From: DASVRZ01 sp038228695
GTDB lineage: Bacteria > Verrucomicrobiota > Verrucomicrobiia > Chthoniobacterales > DASVRZ01
Assembly (NCBI GenBank): GCA_038228695.1
Contig: JBBRPA010000003.1
Span: 39,920 to 103,919, forward strand
Length of the DNA: 64,000 nt
Direction of reading: 5' to 3'
The first letter of the stretch is position 1. Each line of letters begins with the position of its first letter. The position numbers and the translations under genes were made by a program. This document shows positions 54,338-62,584 of this stretch, piece by piece. A model generated the notes under the pieces. It was not told where the DNA came from. It did not search any database and worked only from the letters and a program-made list of their open reading frames with translations.

Positions 54338-54936
54338 GGTCGGGTAAGTTGCTCGGAGCGGGTAAGGTTGATGATCTTGGCAGAGAACGCGGGGTATTTC
54401 TTTTGGAGTTCGTCGCGATAGCCAATCTCGAAGTCTTCGTATTCAAAACCGGGGGCAAGGGTGCAACCGAAAAGGGTGTGGGCGTTGCGCGATTTGGAGA
54501 GCGGTCTCGCTCCCTGCCAGGTGCCGCGCGGGACGATCACTTGCGGTTGTTGGCCGTGGAAAATATCCGGGCCGAGGATGCGGGTTTCGGCTTTTCCATC
54601 GGGATGAAGCAGTAACATTTCCAAGGGAACGCCACTGTGGAAATGCCAGATTTCGTCCGTTTTTAGGCGATGCATGGCGGAGAAATCCTCTTGGGTGATG
54701 AGGCAGTAAATACTCGTGCCAGCGGAGCGTTGGCCTTGGTAGCGACGAGAGGCGACGCGCACTTGGTCGGTGCTTTTATAAGTGACAGCAAACCAAGGTC
54801 CCTCGACGGGGATTTTCTGCATCTGCAAGGTAGCGATGATTTTGGCCGCATCGCTAGGAGGAGCAGCATGGGCTCCATGGGCGGCGAGACAAGCGGTAAC
54901 AAGGGGGATGAGGAGAAGTGAATGGAAGTGCCGCAC
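54334..54936 (-). CDS. Secreted DUF985 (cupin_5-type) protein
   Basis: 200 residues from the GTG at 54936. This start gives a good signal peptide (RHFHSLLLIPLVTACLAAHG) and avoids overlap with the divergent MarR promoter; the longer frame would reach 55026. The DUF985 pattern includes IIATLQMQKIPVEGPWFAV, SIYCLITQEDFSAMHRLKTD, EIWHFHSGVPLEMLLLHPDG and FGCTLAPGFEYEDFEIGYRD. Most DUF985 proteins are cytoplasmic, so the signal peptide is notable. It precedes the secreted cupin gene in one operon. Confidence 0.83.
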   Translation of the reverse strand: MRHFHSLLLIPLVTACLAAHGAHAAPPSDAAKIIATLQMQKIPVEGPWFAVTYKSTDQVRVASRRYQGQRSAGTSIYCLITQEDFSAMHRLKTDEIWHFHSGVPLEMLLLHPDGKAETRILGPDIFHGQQPQVIVPRGTWQGARPLSKSRNAHTLFGCTLAPGFEYEDFEIGYRDELQKKYPAFSAKIINLTRSEQLTRP

Positions 54937-54985
54937 GGGCGATATACAAGCGAAACCAAGAGACAAGGTCGATGGGAAAGTCTGC

Positions 54986-55023
54986 TTGACAAGGTTAAGG
55001 CCCTTTATTATTAGGAGCCTAAT
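54986..55023 (+). promoter_or_regulatory. MarR-gene promoter with embedded operator palindrome
   Basis: The -35 TTGACA is at 54986-54991, followed by a 17-base spacer and the -10 TATTAG at 55009-55014. A perfect inverted repeat ATTAGG-AG-CCTAAT at 55010-55023 overlaps the -10 and ends one base before the MarR start codon. Such a palindrome is typical of MarR-type operators, so the regulator probably represses its own gene and the efflux genes behind it. The predicted transcript start (about 55020-55022) leaves only a few leader bases. Confidence 0.82.
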
Positions 55024-55024
55024 C

Positions 55025-55570
55025 ATGCCCTATCTTTTGCTTCAAGAATTGCCGCGTTATGAGTGTTTGCTGGATGCGGCGGAGAAGTATCCGACGTTGA
55101 ATCCGTCGTCAGCGGAGGCATTTTTGAATTTGCTGCGGACGAGCGATCTGGTCTTTGCGGCGGAGAGTGTGCATTTAGCAAAATACGGGATCACTCAAGG
55201 GCGGTTCACGGTGCTGATGTTGTTGAGCCGGATGTGCGAGGAGAGTCTGTCGCCGGCGGAATTGGCCGATAAATCGGGCGTGACCCGAGCCACGATGTCG
55301 GGTCTGCTCGATACGATGGAGCGCGATGGATTAGTTACGCGTAGCATTTCGCCGACGGATCGCCGGGCTGTGGAGGTGCTGTTGACCGTCGCCGGACATG
55401 ATTTAGTGGAGGCGGTTCTCCCGGGGTATTTCGCTCGCGTCGAGGAAATGATCAGCCCGCTGAGTGCTTCAGAACGTACGACTTTTGTCTCTTTGCTGCA
55501 AAAAATCCAATCAGCCTTTGTCGATGCGGCCCCCGACGAACCTTCAGCGGCTGAAGTTATTCATTCTTAA
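55025..55570 (+). CDS. MarR-family transcriptional regulator
   Basis: 181 residues from the ATG at 55025 (MPYLLLQELPRYECLLD); longer frames upstream run antisense through the DUF985 gene. The winged helix covers YGITQGRFTVLMLLSRMC, then LSPAELADKSGVTRATMSGLLDTMERDGLVTR, then a wing with SPTDRRAVEVLLT. It sits 11 bases before an RND adaptor gene, so it is the likely local repressor of the pump. The operator lies over its promoter. The inducing ligand is unknown. Confidence 0.93.
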   Translation: MPYLLLQELPRYECLLDAAEKYPTLNPSSAEAFLNLLRTSDLVFAAESVHLAKYGITQGRFTVLMLLSRMCEESLSPAELADKSGVTRATMSGLLDTMERDGLVTRSISPTDRRAVEVLLTVAGHDLVEAVLPGYFARVEEMISPLSASERTTFVSLLQKIQSAFVDAAPDEPSAAEVIHS

Positions 55571-55581
55571 AAACACTCCTT

Positions 55582-56703
55582 ATGGCCAAACGTTTTCTCA
55601 TCGTCATCATTCTTGCCGTGCTCGTTATCGGCGGGCTTGCCTACTTCAAATTCTCGTCAATTCAGGCGCAGATGAAGCAAGTTTTTGTGCCGCCGCCCGA
55701 TACGGTCACGACGGTCATCGCCACGCCTGGTGACTGGGCGCCCGCTTTGACCGCTATCGGCTCTTTCAAACCCGTCGAGGGTGTTGAGGTAAGCACTGAC
55801 TTGAGCGGCATGGTTTCCAAGATTGGCTTTGAATCCGGCAAACCTGTGAAAAAAGGCGACCTGCTCGTGCAGTTGGATACGACTCAGGAAGAGGCCGCCT
55901 TGCGTTCCGCCCAAGCCCGGAGCGATCTCGCCAATCTCAATCGTGAGCGCTTTCAGGAGCTATTCGCCAAAAAATCTGCCTCCAAATCCGATCTCGATAA
56001 CGTCATTGCCGAATGTCGCCAAGCGCAGGCTGCGGTGGATGAACAGAAAGCGCTCATCAGTCGGAAAACAATCTGCGCGCCTTTCGACGGACAGGCCGGC
56101 ATCCGCAAGATCAACCTTGGCCAATACATCAATCCCGGCACGCCGCTGGTCGATGTGACGCACTTGGACCCGATCTATGTGAACTTCTCGCTGCCGCAAC
56201 AATACGTCCCCGATCTCGCGCCTGGTCGCGAGGTTTCCGTGGTCGTAGAAAATGTCGACACCGACACCTTCAAAGGCGCGATCACCGCTCTCAATTCCGT
56301 CGTTGACCCCGCTACCCGCAACATCGAAGTGCAGGCCACCCTCGCCAATCCCGAGGGGAACTTACTCCCCGGTATGTTTGGCAAAATCTCGGTCGCACTC
56401 CCGCAGAAGGAAAAAGTCATCGCCATTCCCGGCTCGGCGATCAGCTACGCGCCTTACGGCAACAGCGTTTTCGTCGTTGTGGACGGCAAAGGTCCCGATG
56501 GCAAATCCGGCAAAGTCCTCGCCCAGAAAAACGTCCAACTCGGTGACACGCGCGGCGATCAGGTCGCCATCGTTTCCGGTCTCGATCCGGGCGACGAAGT
56601 TGTTAGCAGCGGCGTTTTCAAACTCCGCCCCGGCAGTTCCGCAGTCGTGAATAACGCCATCCAGCCGGGCAACAATCCTGCGCCCAAGCCCAACGACAAC
56701 TAA
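55582..56703 (+). CDS. RND efflux system periplasmic adaptor (membrane-fusion protein)
   Basis: 373 residues with an N-terminal membrane anchor (FLIVIILAVLVIGGLAYF). The HlyD/AcrA pattern is present: a lipoyl half (VEVSTDLSGMVSKIGFESGKPVKKGDLL), an alpha-helical hairpin at about 100-150, IRKINLGQYINPGTPLVDVT, and beta-barrel and membrane-proximal parts (MFGKISVALPQKEKVIAIPGSAI). It bridges the inner-membrane pump to an outer-membrane channel. It lies between the MarR gene and the pump gene, spacings 11 and 21 bases. Confidence 0.95.
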   Translation: MAKRFLIVIILAVLVIGGLAYFKFSSIQAQMKQVFVPPPDTVTTVIATPGDWAPALTAIGSFKPVEGVEVSTDLSGMVSKIGFESGKPVKKGDLLVQLDTTQEEAALRSAQARSDLANLNRERFQELFAKKSASKSDLDNVIAECRQAQAAVDEQKALISRKTICAPFDGQAGIRKINLGQYINPGTPLVDVTHLDPIYVNFSLPQQYVPDLAPGREVSVVVENVDTDTFKGAITALNSVVDPATRNIEVQATLANPEGNLLPGMFGKISVALPQKEKVIAIPGSAISYAPYGNSVFVVVDGKGPDGKSGKVLAQKNVQLGDTRGDQVAIVSGLDPGDEVVSSGVFKLRPGSSAVVNNAIQPGNNPAPKPNDN

Positions 56704-56724
56704 GTCTGGAAATATTTCGCCGCC

Positions 56725-59700
56725 ATGAAAATCACCGACCTTTTCATCAAACGCCCGGTCATCGCCATCGTGGTGAACCTAATCATTTTGCTCGCCGGTT
56801 TTCAGGCGATTAGCTTGCTCAACGTTCGCCAATACCCGCGTAGCGACAGCGCGGTCGTCACCGTCTCGACTATCTACGTCGGAGCCAGCGCCGACTTGGT
56901 GCGCGGCTACATCACGACCCCGTTGGAGCGCGTCATCGCCAGTGCGGACGGCATTGATTACATCGAGTCGAGCAGTGCGCAAAACCTCAGCACGATTACC
57001 GTCCACCTCAAGCTGAACTACGATACCAACGCCGCCCTGACCCAAGTCCAGAGCAAGGTCAATCAAGTCCGCAACGACCTTCCACCCGAAGCCGAAAGCC
57101 CGATCATTAACGTCGAAACCAGTGACGGACGTTTCGCTGCCGCTTACATCAGTTTTTACTCGAAAAACTTCGATCAGAATCAGATCACCGACTACCTCAC
57201 TCGCGTCGTTCAGCCGAAACTTTCGGCCATCAAAGGCGTGCAGCGCGCCGACATTCTGGGGGCTCGCACTTTCGCGATGCGGATCTGGCTCAAGCCCGAC
57301 CAGATGGCGGCTTTGAATATCAGCCCGCTACAAGTCCGGCAGGCCTTGCAAGCTAACAATTACCTCTCCGCCATCGGCAACACGAAAGGCTCGATGATTT
57401 CCGTGAACCTCGTTGCTAACACCGATCTGCGCAGTCGCGAGGAATTCCAAAACCTCGTCATCAAACAGGAAAACAACACCATCGTGCGGCTCAAAGATAT
57501 CGCTGACGTGGTCCTCGGTGCGGAGAATTACCAAGAGGACGTCCGTTTCGGCGGGCAGACCGCCACCTTCATGGGCGTCTGGGTTTTGCCCACAGCTAAC
57601 TCCATCGACGTCATCCGCGCGGTCCGCGAGGAGTTGCCGGAAATCGAGAAAAACTTGCCCGCCGGCATGAAGCTCGGCATCCCCTACGATAGCACGGAAT
57701 ACATCGTCGATTCGCTCCACGAAGTTTTCAAGACTCTCTCCGAGACACTCATCATCGTCATCATTGTTATCTACCTTTTCCTCGGTTCGCTGCGCTCGGT
57801 CATCATCCCGATCATCGCCATTCCGATTTCGCTGATTGGCGCGGTCTTCCTCATGCTCTGCTTCGGGTTCACGATTAATTTGCTCACCATCCTAGCTATC
57901 GTCCTCGCAGTCGGTCTGGTCGTCGATGATGCCATCGTAGTCGTGGAAAATGTCGAGCGCCATTTGCAGGAGGGCATGACTCCTCTCAACGCAGCCTTGC
58001 TCACAGGGCGCGAACTTTTCGGGCCGATTATCGCCATGACGATCACCCTCGCTGCCGTCTATGCGCCGCTCGGTATTCAGGGCGGATTAACCGGCACGCT
58101 CTTCCGCGAATTTGCCTTTACGCTCGCCGGAGCGGTCGTCGTTTCTGGCATCGTCGCGCTCACCCTTTCGCCCATGATGTCCTCCGTCCTCCTTCGCGAG
58201 GGCGACTCGCACAAAGGCTTCGCCGGATGGATCAACAAACGTTTCGACGGGGTGCGTCGTCGCTACCACAGCCTGCTCGAAGGCACGCTCAAATACAAAC
58301 CCATCACCCTCACTGTCTGGGCCATCGTCTTTTTCTTGATGATTCCATTTTACATGTTCTCGCTTCAGGAACCCGCTCCACGCGAGGACCAAGGCGTCGT
58401 CTTCGGCATCGTTAACGCCGCGCCGAACTCCACCCTCGACCAGACACTTCTTTACACCGAGCAAGCTAACAAAGTTTTCCAATCTTTTCCCGAGTGCGCC
58501 AACACTTTCCAGATCACCGGTCCTAGCTTCGGCTTTTCCGGCATGGTGACCAAACCCTTTAGCCAACGCCATAAAACCACCGAAGTCCTAGCAGCCGAAG
58601 CCTTCGAAAAAATGGCCGCCATCCCCGGCGTGCAACTCATCGCCACGACACCGCCGCCATTACCGGGCGGGAGCGATTTTCCCGTCGAAATGGTCATCGC
58701 CTCCACCGCCGAGCCGAGCGAACTTCTCGGCTACGCGCAGCAACTCGTCGGAGCGGCTTTCCAGAGCGGCGTCTTCATGTATGCCGACACCGATTTGAAA
58801 TACGATCAACCCCAAGCCGAAGTCGTCTTCGACCGCGACAAAGTTGCCTCCCTCGGCCTCAATCTCCAGCAAGTTGGTGCCGACCTTGGCACCATGATCG
58901 GCGGCAACTACGTCAACCGCTTCTCCATCCAAGGCCGCAGCTACAAAGTCATCCCCCAGGTGAAACGCGACGCCCGCCTCAACCCCGACCAACTCAAGGA
59001 CTACTACGTCACCGGGCCAAAAGGCAACCTTGTCCAAGTCGATACCTTTGCAAAAATCAAAACCACTGTCGAACCGCGCCAGCTCAACCGCTTCCAGCAA
59101 CTCAACTCCGCCAAAATCCAAGGCGTCATTCCGCCCGGCATCACCATCGACACCGCCCTCAAAGCCCTCGAGAAAAAAGCCGCGGAAATCCTCCCCAAAG
59201 GCTACACCATCGAATACGCCGGCGAATCGCGTCAGCTCCGCAAAGAAGGCAGCGCCCTTTTGAAGACGCTCCTCCTCGCTGTCATCCTCATCTTCCTCGT
59301 GCTCGCTGCGCAGTTTAATAACTTCGTCGACCCCGTCGTCATCCTCGGCGGTTCCGTTCCGCTCGCCTTGTCGGGTGCTTTGATGTTCTCCTTCCTTGGC
59401 TTCACCACGATCAATATCTACAGTCAGGTCGGCCTGATTACGTTAGTCGGCCTCGTCTCGAAAAACGGCATCCTCATCGTGGAATTTGCTAACAAACTGC
59501 AAGAGGAAGGCATGGATAAATTCAAAGCCGTTCTCGAAGCCGCCAGCACCCGATTGCGCCCAATCTTAATGACCTCGGTTGCCACCGTCGTCGGTCACTT
59601 CCCGCTCATCCTCGCCAAAGGCCCTGGAGCTGGCGCCCGCAACAGCATCGGCATCGTCCTCGTCACCGGTATGATCATCGGCTCCGTCTTCACTCTTTTC

Positions 59701-59805
59701 GTCGTCCCGGCCATCTACATGCTCATCGCCAAAGACCATACTCACGACAAAAATACCGCGTCAAAAAAACAAACCCGCCCCGCTCTCGAACCTGCCTTGG
59801 TCTAA
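56725..59805 (+). CDS. RND-family multidrug efflux pump, inner-membrane permease
   Basis: 1026 residues, full length for AcrB/MexB-like HAE1 pumps. The opening MKITDLFIKRPVIAIVVNLI is typical. Helix 4 carries the proton-relay pair in VLAVGLVVDDAIVVVENVER, and two large periplasmic loops and a second helix block (LLAVILIFLVLAAQFNNFVD, GLVSKNGILIVEFANKLQEE) follow. It exports drugs, bile-like compounds or solvents by proton antiport. An outer-membrane TolC-type gene is not in the window. Its 3' third is richer in C-ending codons than its start. A hairpin at the stop may end transcription. Confidence 0.96.
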   Translation: MKITDLFIKRPVIAIVVNLIILLAGFQAISLLNVRQYPRSDSAVVTVSTIYVGASADLVRGYITTPLERVIASADGIDYIESSSAQNLSTITVHLKLNYDTNAALTQVQSKVNQVRNDLPPEAESPIINVETSDGRFAAAYISFYSKNFDQNQITDYLTRVVQPKLSAIKGVQRADILGARTFAMRIWLKPDQMAALNISPLQVRQALQANNYLSAIGNTKGSMISVNLVANTDLRSREEFQNLVIKQENNTIVRLKDIADVVLGAENYQEDVRFGGQTATFMGVWVLPTANSIDVIRAVREELPEIEKNLPAGMKLGIPYDSTEYIVDSLHEVFKTLSETLIIVIIVIYLFLGSLRSVIIPIIAIPISLIGAVFLMLCFGFTINLLTILAIVLAVGLVVDDAIVVVENVERHLQEGMTPLNAALLTGRELFGPIIAMTITLAAVYAPLGIQGGLTGTLFREFAFTLAGAVVVSGIVALTLSPMMSSVLLREGDSHKGFAGWINKRFDGVRRRYHSLLEGTLKYKPITLTVWAIVFFLMIPFYMFSLQEPAPREDQGVVFGIVNAAPNSTLDQTLLYTEQANKVFQSFPECANTFQITGPSFGFSGMVTKPFSQRHKTTEVLAAEAFEKMAAIPGVQLIATTPPPLPGGSDFPVEMVIASTAEPSELLGYAQQLVGAAFQSGVFMYADTDLKYDQPQAEVVFDRDKVASLGLNLQQVGADLGTMIGGNYVNRFSIQGRSYKVIPQVKRDARLNPDQLKDYYVTGPKGNLVQVDTFAKIKTTVEPRQLNRFQQLNSAKIQGVIPPGITIDTALKALEKKAAEILPKGYTIEYAGESRQLRKEGSALLKTLLLAVILIFLVLAAQFNNFVDPVVILGGSVPLALSGALMFSFLGFTTINIYSQVGLITLVGLVSKNGILIVEFANKLQEEGMDKFKAVLEAASTRLRPILMTSVATVVGHFPLILAKGPGAGARNSIGIVLVTGMIIGSVFTLFVVPAIYMLIAKDHTHDKNTASKKQTRPALEPALV

Positions 59806-59827
59806 ATTCACTTTATGGTGTGAATTT
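59804..59827. terminator. AT-rich hairpin at the RND pump stop codon
   Basis: AAATTCAC, 8-base loop, GTGAATTT forms an eight-pair stem beginning in the stop codon. It has no T run but could end or stabilise the efflux transcript. It directly precedes the three-hairpin element. Confidence 0.45.
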
Positions 59828-59829
59828 CT

Positions 59830-59911
59830 TGGAGTGCGCGGACCTGACCGCGCTTTGAATTTCGAGACCTGTCTCGAAGCTAGAAAAGCGGCGCCATGTC
59901 GCCGCACTCCA
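59830..59911. repeat. 82-bp three-hairpin inverted-repeat element (REP/MITE-like)
   Basis: Outer arms TGGAGTGCG (59830-59838) and CGCACTCCA (59903-59911) pair. Inside lie three hairpins: GCGCGG/CCGCGC (59836-59853), TTCGAGAC-CT-GTCTCGAA (59861-59878, eight perfect pairs) and GCGGCG/CGCCGC (59888-59905). Arms of 27 bases are inverted near-copies of each other (TGGAGTGCG...GCTTT), and their differences keep each arm's own stem intact. The layout is cloverleaf-like and noncoding. A dispersed-repeat nature is inference. Confidence 0.72.
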
Positions 59912-59950
59912 GATCAGACCACGATCGGCGAGTAAGGCTCTCTGGGTATT

Positions 59951-59969
59951 TTTTGGCAAGATGCCAAAA
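59951..59969. other. Perfect hairpin in the spacer before apt
   Basis: TTTTGGCA-AGA-TGCCAAAA, eight pairs and a three-base loop, 40 bases from the three-hairpin element. No gene is seen between 59806 and 60072; another imperfect stem (CCGCA/TGCGG) lies near 60024-60051. Confidence 0.6.
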
Positions 59970-60072
59970 TGGGGTGCGGGGAACGCCAACCCTACCCTCG
60001 ACACATCAATCGCGAGAAACAACACCGCACCTTGATGCTAAGTTGCATGCGGAACCTAGGAGAATTCTTGCG

Positions 60073-60597
60073 TCAATACTGCAAAAAGGTCGTCACGGGC
60101 ACGCCGGGAAGTTGTTTGCGGCCATCGAGGGCGACGAGCTCGATGAGGAAAATGGCTTGCACGACGCTGCCGCCGAGGTCGGTGACTAATTTCGCTGCCG
60201 CACCTGCCGTGCCGCCCGTGGCGAGGAGGTCGTCGATCAGCGCAACGCGTTCGCCGGGGAGGATGGCGTCGTCGTGGATTTCGACGACGTTGTTGCCGTA
60301 TTCCAGCGTGTAGGAATGACTGCGTCGGGTGAAGGGGAGTTTGCCCGCTTTGCGCACGGGGATGAATCCGACGCCGAGGGCGTAGGCGGCTGCCGCTCCG
60401 AAGAGAAAGCCGCGCGCGTCGATGCCGACGATTTTTTGCACATTCGCGTCGCGGCATTTCTCCACGAACAGATTGATCGAGGTCTGGAAGCCTTTGGCGT
60501 CGGCGAGAATGGGGGTGATGTCTTTGAATTGAATTCCGGGCTGGGGAAAGTCCGGAATGTTGCGGATCAGGCTGCGAAGGAAGGGGATGTCGTCCAT
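60073..60597 (-). CDS. apt: Adenine phosphoribosyltransferase
   Basis: 174 residues from the ATG at 60597 (MDDIPFLRSLIRNIPDFPQP); a TTG three codons upstream is in frame. It salvages adenine to AMP using PRPP. FKDITPILADAKGFQ, the GIDARGFLFGAAAAYALGVGF loop, the flexible loop KLPFTRRSHSYTLEYG and the PRPP motif VALIDDLLATGGTAGAA are all present. The length fits the bacterial family. It is divergent from the tetrapyrrole operon. Confidence 0.96.
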   Translation of the reverse strand: MDDIPFLRSLIRNIPDFPQPGIQFKDITPILADAKGFQTSINLFVEKCRDANVQKIVGIDARGFLFGAAAAYALGVGFIPVRKAGKLPFTRRSHSYTLEYGNNVVEIHDDAILPGERVALIDDLLATGGTAGAAAKLVTDLGGSVVQAIFLIELVALDGRKQLPGVPVTTFLQY

Positions 60598-60712
60598 GAA
60601 AATCAAGTCGGGGGAACTGCGATGTTAGTGAACACGGTTCCTGCCGCGATGCAAAGCGAAAGCTGCACCTTGTTTTTTAACCCACTTCAGGGAAAGTTAG
60701 AGGTCTCATTCC

Positions 60713-61504
60713 ATGGATCGTATCTGGCTTCTTGGCTCCACATTTTGTTTTCTGGCCAGTTTTGCCTACACGCTTTTTGCGATTCGCGGCGGGCGGTTTT
60801 TACCCACTCGTTTCAACTTCGTGGCGGTCTCGCTCGGCTTTCTGCTCCAAACCGTTTTCCTTTATGAACGAGGCCATGCCATCGGGCGTTGTCCGCTGAC
60901 GAATCACTTTGAGGTTTTCATTTTCGTGAGCTGGTCGATGACGCTGATCTACATGATCGTGGGGCCGGCCTACCGGTTGTCGTTGATGGGCGCGTTTACC
61001 TCGCCGGTGGTCTTTGCGATTCAAACCGTCGCCTTCTTGATGCCCGTGGAGCCGACGGTGGTGCCTCTGACCAAGGCCAATCCGTGGGTGGAATTTCACG
61101 CCTCGCTCTCGATCATCGCCTGCGGGGCGTTCCTGCTCGCGGGAGTCGCCGGCCTGATGTATCTCGTTCAAGATCGGCAGTTGAAACGGCGCACGCTCGG
61201 GTCGCTATTTTACCGATTGCCGCCCATCAGCCAGCTGGCCATCGCGAACCGGCGTCTGGTTTTTCTGGGCTTTATCCTTTTGAGCGTGGGCATTGGCGCG
61301 GGGTTTTTCGTTGATCGACCGCTCAATCCGCTGAAGCTCGGGCTTGCGGTTTTCATTTTGCTGATGTATTCCGCCATTCTTTGGGGGCGCGGCTGGAAGG
61401 CGCTTGCTCCTCAGCGGCTTGCCAGTGCTTCGGTTGTTGCTTTCGGGATTGTTCTAGCCACGCTTTGGGGCGTGACCCTGCTTTCGGGAGGGAGCCCGCG
61501 ATGA
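60713..61504 (+). CDS. Cytochrome c assembly (CcsA/HemX-like) membrane protein
   Basis: 263 residues with eight predicted membrane helices. The CcsA/CcmC/HemX fold is indicated by GRCPLTNHFEVFIFVSWSMT and a WVEFHASLSIIACGAFLLAG segment, whose His could bind haem. The usual tryptophan-rich WWD motif of cytochrome c haem-handling proteins is not obvious, so a HemX-like role affecting HemA level is the more likely one. It overlaps hemA by four bases (ATGA), and this order matches the HemX-HemA arrangement known from other bacteria. Confidence 0.82.
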   Translation: MDRIWLLGSTFCFLASFAYTLFAIRGGRFLPTRFNFVAVSLGFLLQTVFLYERGHAIGRCPLTNHFEVFIFVSWSMTLIYMIVGPAYRLSLMGAFTSPVVFAIQTVAFLMPVEPTVVPLTKANPWVEFHASLSIIACGAFLLAGVAGLMYLVQDRQLKRRTLGSLFYRLPPISQLAIANRRLVFLGFILLSVGIGAGFFVDRPLNPLKLGLAVFILLMYSAILWGRGWKALAPQRLASASVVAFGIVLATLWGVTLLSGGSPR

Positions 61505-62559
61505 AACTAACCTGCGTCGGGGTGAGTCATCAGACGGCGAGCGTGGAAACGCGCGAGCGATTTGCGATCGAGGCGCACCACACAACCAGCGCCTTGGAAC
61601 AGGCACTCCGGCTTGACGGTGTGAACGAGGCGGTGGCGCTCTTCACTTGCAACCGAGTCGAATGGTATGTCGTGGCCGACAGTTCCCAGTTTGATCCGCT
61701 GTCTGTTTTAACGACCCGCGCGAAGATCGAGCCGAACGATCTCGAGCACATCTATCAGCATGATTTCGAGGAAACGGTGCGCCATTTGTTTCGGGTCGCC
61801 AGCGGGTTTGAATCGATGGTGCTCGGTGAGACGGAAATCCTCGGGCAAGTAAAGAAAGCCTATGCGACCGCCGCCGACCTGCGGGCCACGTCGACTTGGC
61901 TGAACAAGTTATTTCAAAAGGCGTTTTCCGTGGCCAAACAGGTTCGCAGCCAGACCGGTATCACGCGCGGCAGCGTCTCGGTGGGGTCTGTCGCCGTTGA
62001 TCTAGCCGAGAAAATTTTCGGCAACCTCGATCAATGCCACACGATGGTGCTTGGGGCCGGGGACACGAGTGAGCGCACCGCCCGGGCGCTCGCCGCGAAG
62101 GGCGTCCGCAGCGTGATTGTTTCCAACCGGAGCCACGACCGGGCCGTCGCTCTGGCTGGAGAGATTGGCGGGCGCGCGATCCATTTCGACGATTGGGAAG
62201 GGGAGTTTGTTAACCTCGACATCCTCATTAGTTCGACGTCGGCACCACATTTCGTGGTTACCCGAGCGAAGCTTGAGGCGCTCATGCGGCGGCGCCCGGA
62301 ACGTCCGCTTTTCTTAATCGATATCGCGGTGCCACGGGACATCGAGCCGTCGGTCAACGAGATCGACGGGGTGTATCTTTATGACATCGATTCGCTCGAG
62401 GCCATCGCTCGGGAATCGATGGAAAGCCGTCGCCGCGAAATGCTCGCCGGTCAAAGCATTATCGATCAGCACGTGGGCGAATTTATCGCGTGGGCCAAGC
62501 AGCGGGGATTAATCGAAACGCCGGCAGACGCCCCGAGGCCCATGGTGCACACGCCCTGA
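61501..62559 (+). CDS. hemA: Glutamyl-tRNA reductase
   Basis: 352 residues, somewhat shorter than the 420 typical of many HemA proteins because the C-terminal dimerisation part is reduced. It reduces Glu-tRNA to glutamate-1-semialdehyde, the first step of C5 tetrapyrrole synthesis. Catalytic domain: GVSHQTASVETRERFAIE, then ALFTCNRVEWYVV with the nucleophile Cys50. GETEILGQVKKAY and the NADPH-binding MVLGAGDTSERTARALAAKG follow, then FLIDIAVPRDIEPSVNEI. The start is the ATG at 61501 in the ATGA overlap with the upstream gene. Confidence 0.96.
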   Translation: MKLTCVGVSHQTASVETRERFAIEAHHTTSALEQALRLDGVNEAVALFTCNRVEWYVVADSSQFDPLSVLTTRAKIEPNDLEHIYQHDFEETVRHLFRVASGFESMVLGETEILGQVKKAYATAADLRATSTWLNKLFQKAFSVAKQVRSQTGITRGSVSVGSVAVDLAEKIFGNLDQCHTMVLGAGDTSERTARALAAKGVRSVIVSNRSHDRAVALAGEIGGRAIHFDDWEGEFVNLDILISSTSAPHFVVTRAKLEALMRRRPERPLFLIDIAVPRDIEPSVNEIDGVYLYDIDSLEAIARESMESRRREMLAGQSIIDQHVGEFIAWAKQRGLIETPADAPRPMVHTP

Positions 62560-62584
62560 AGCCGAATTTTTGCAATCAAGGATC

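Noticed and set aside
54782..55024. N-terminal extension of the MarR frame
   Set aside because: It runs antisense through the DUF985 gene and over the promoter; homology starts at 55025.
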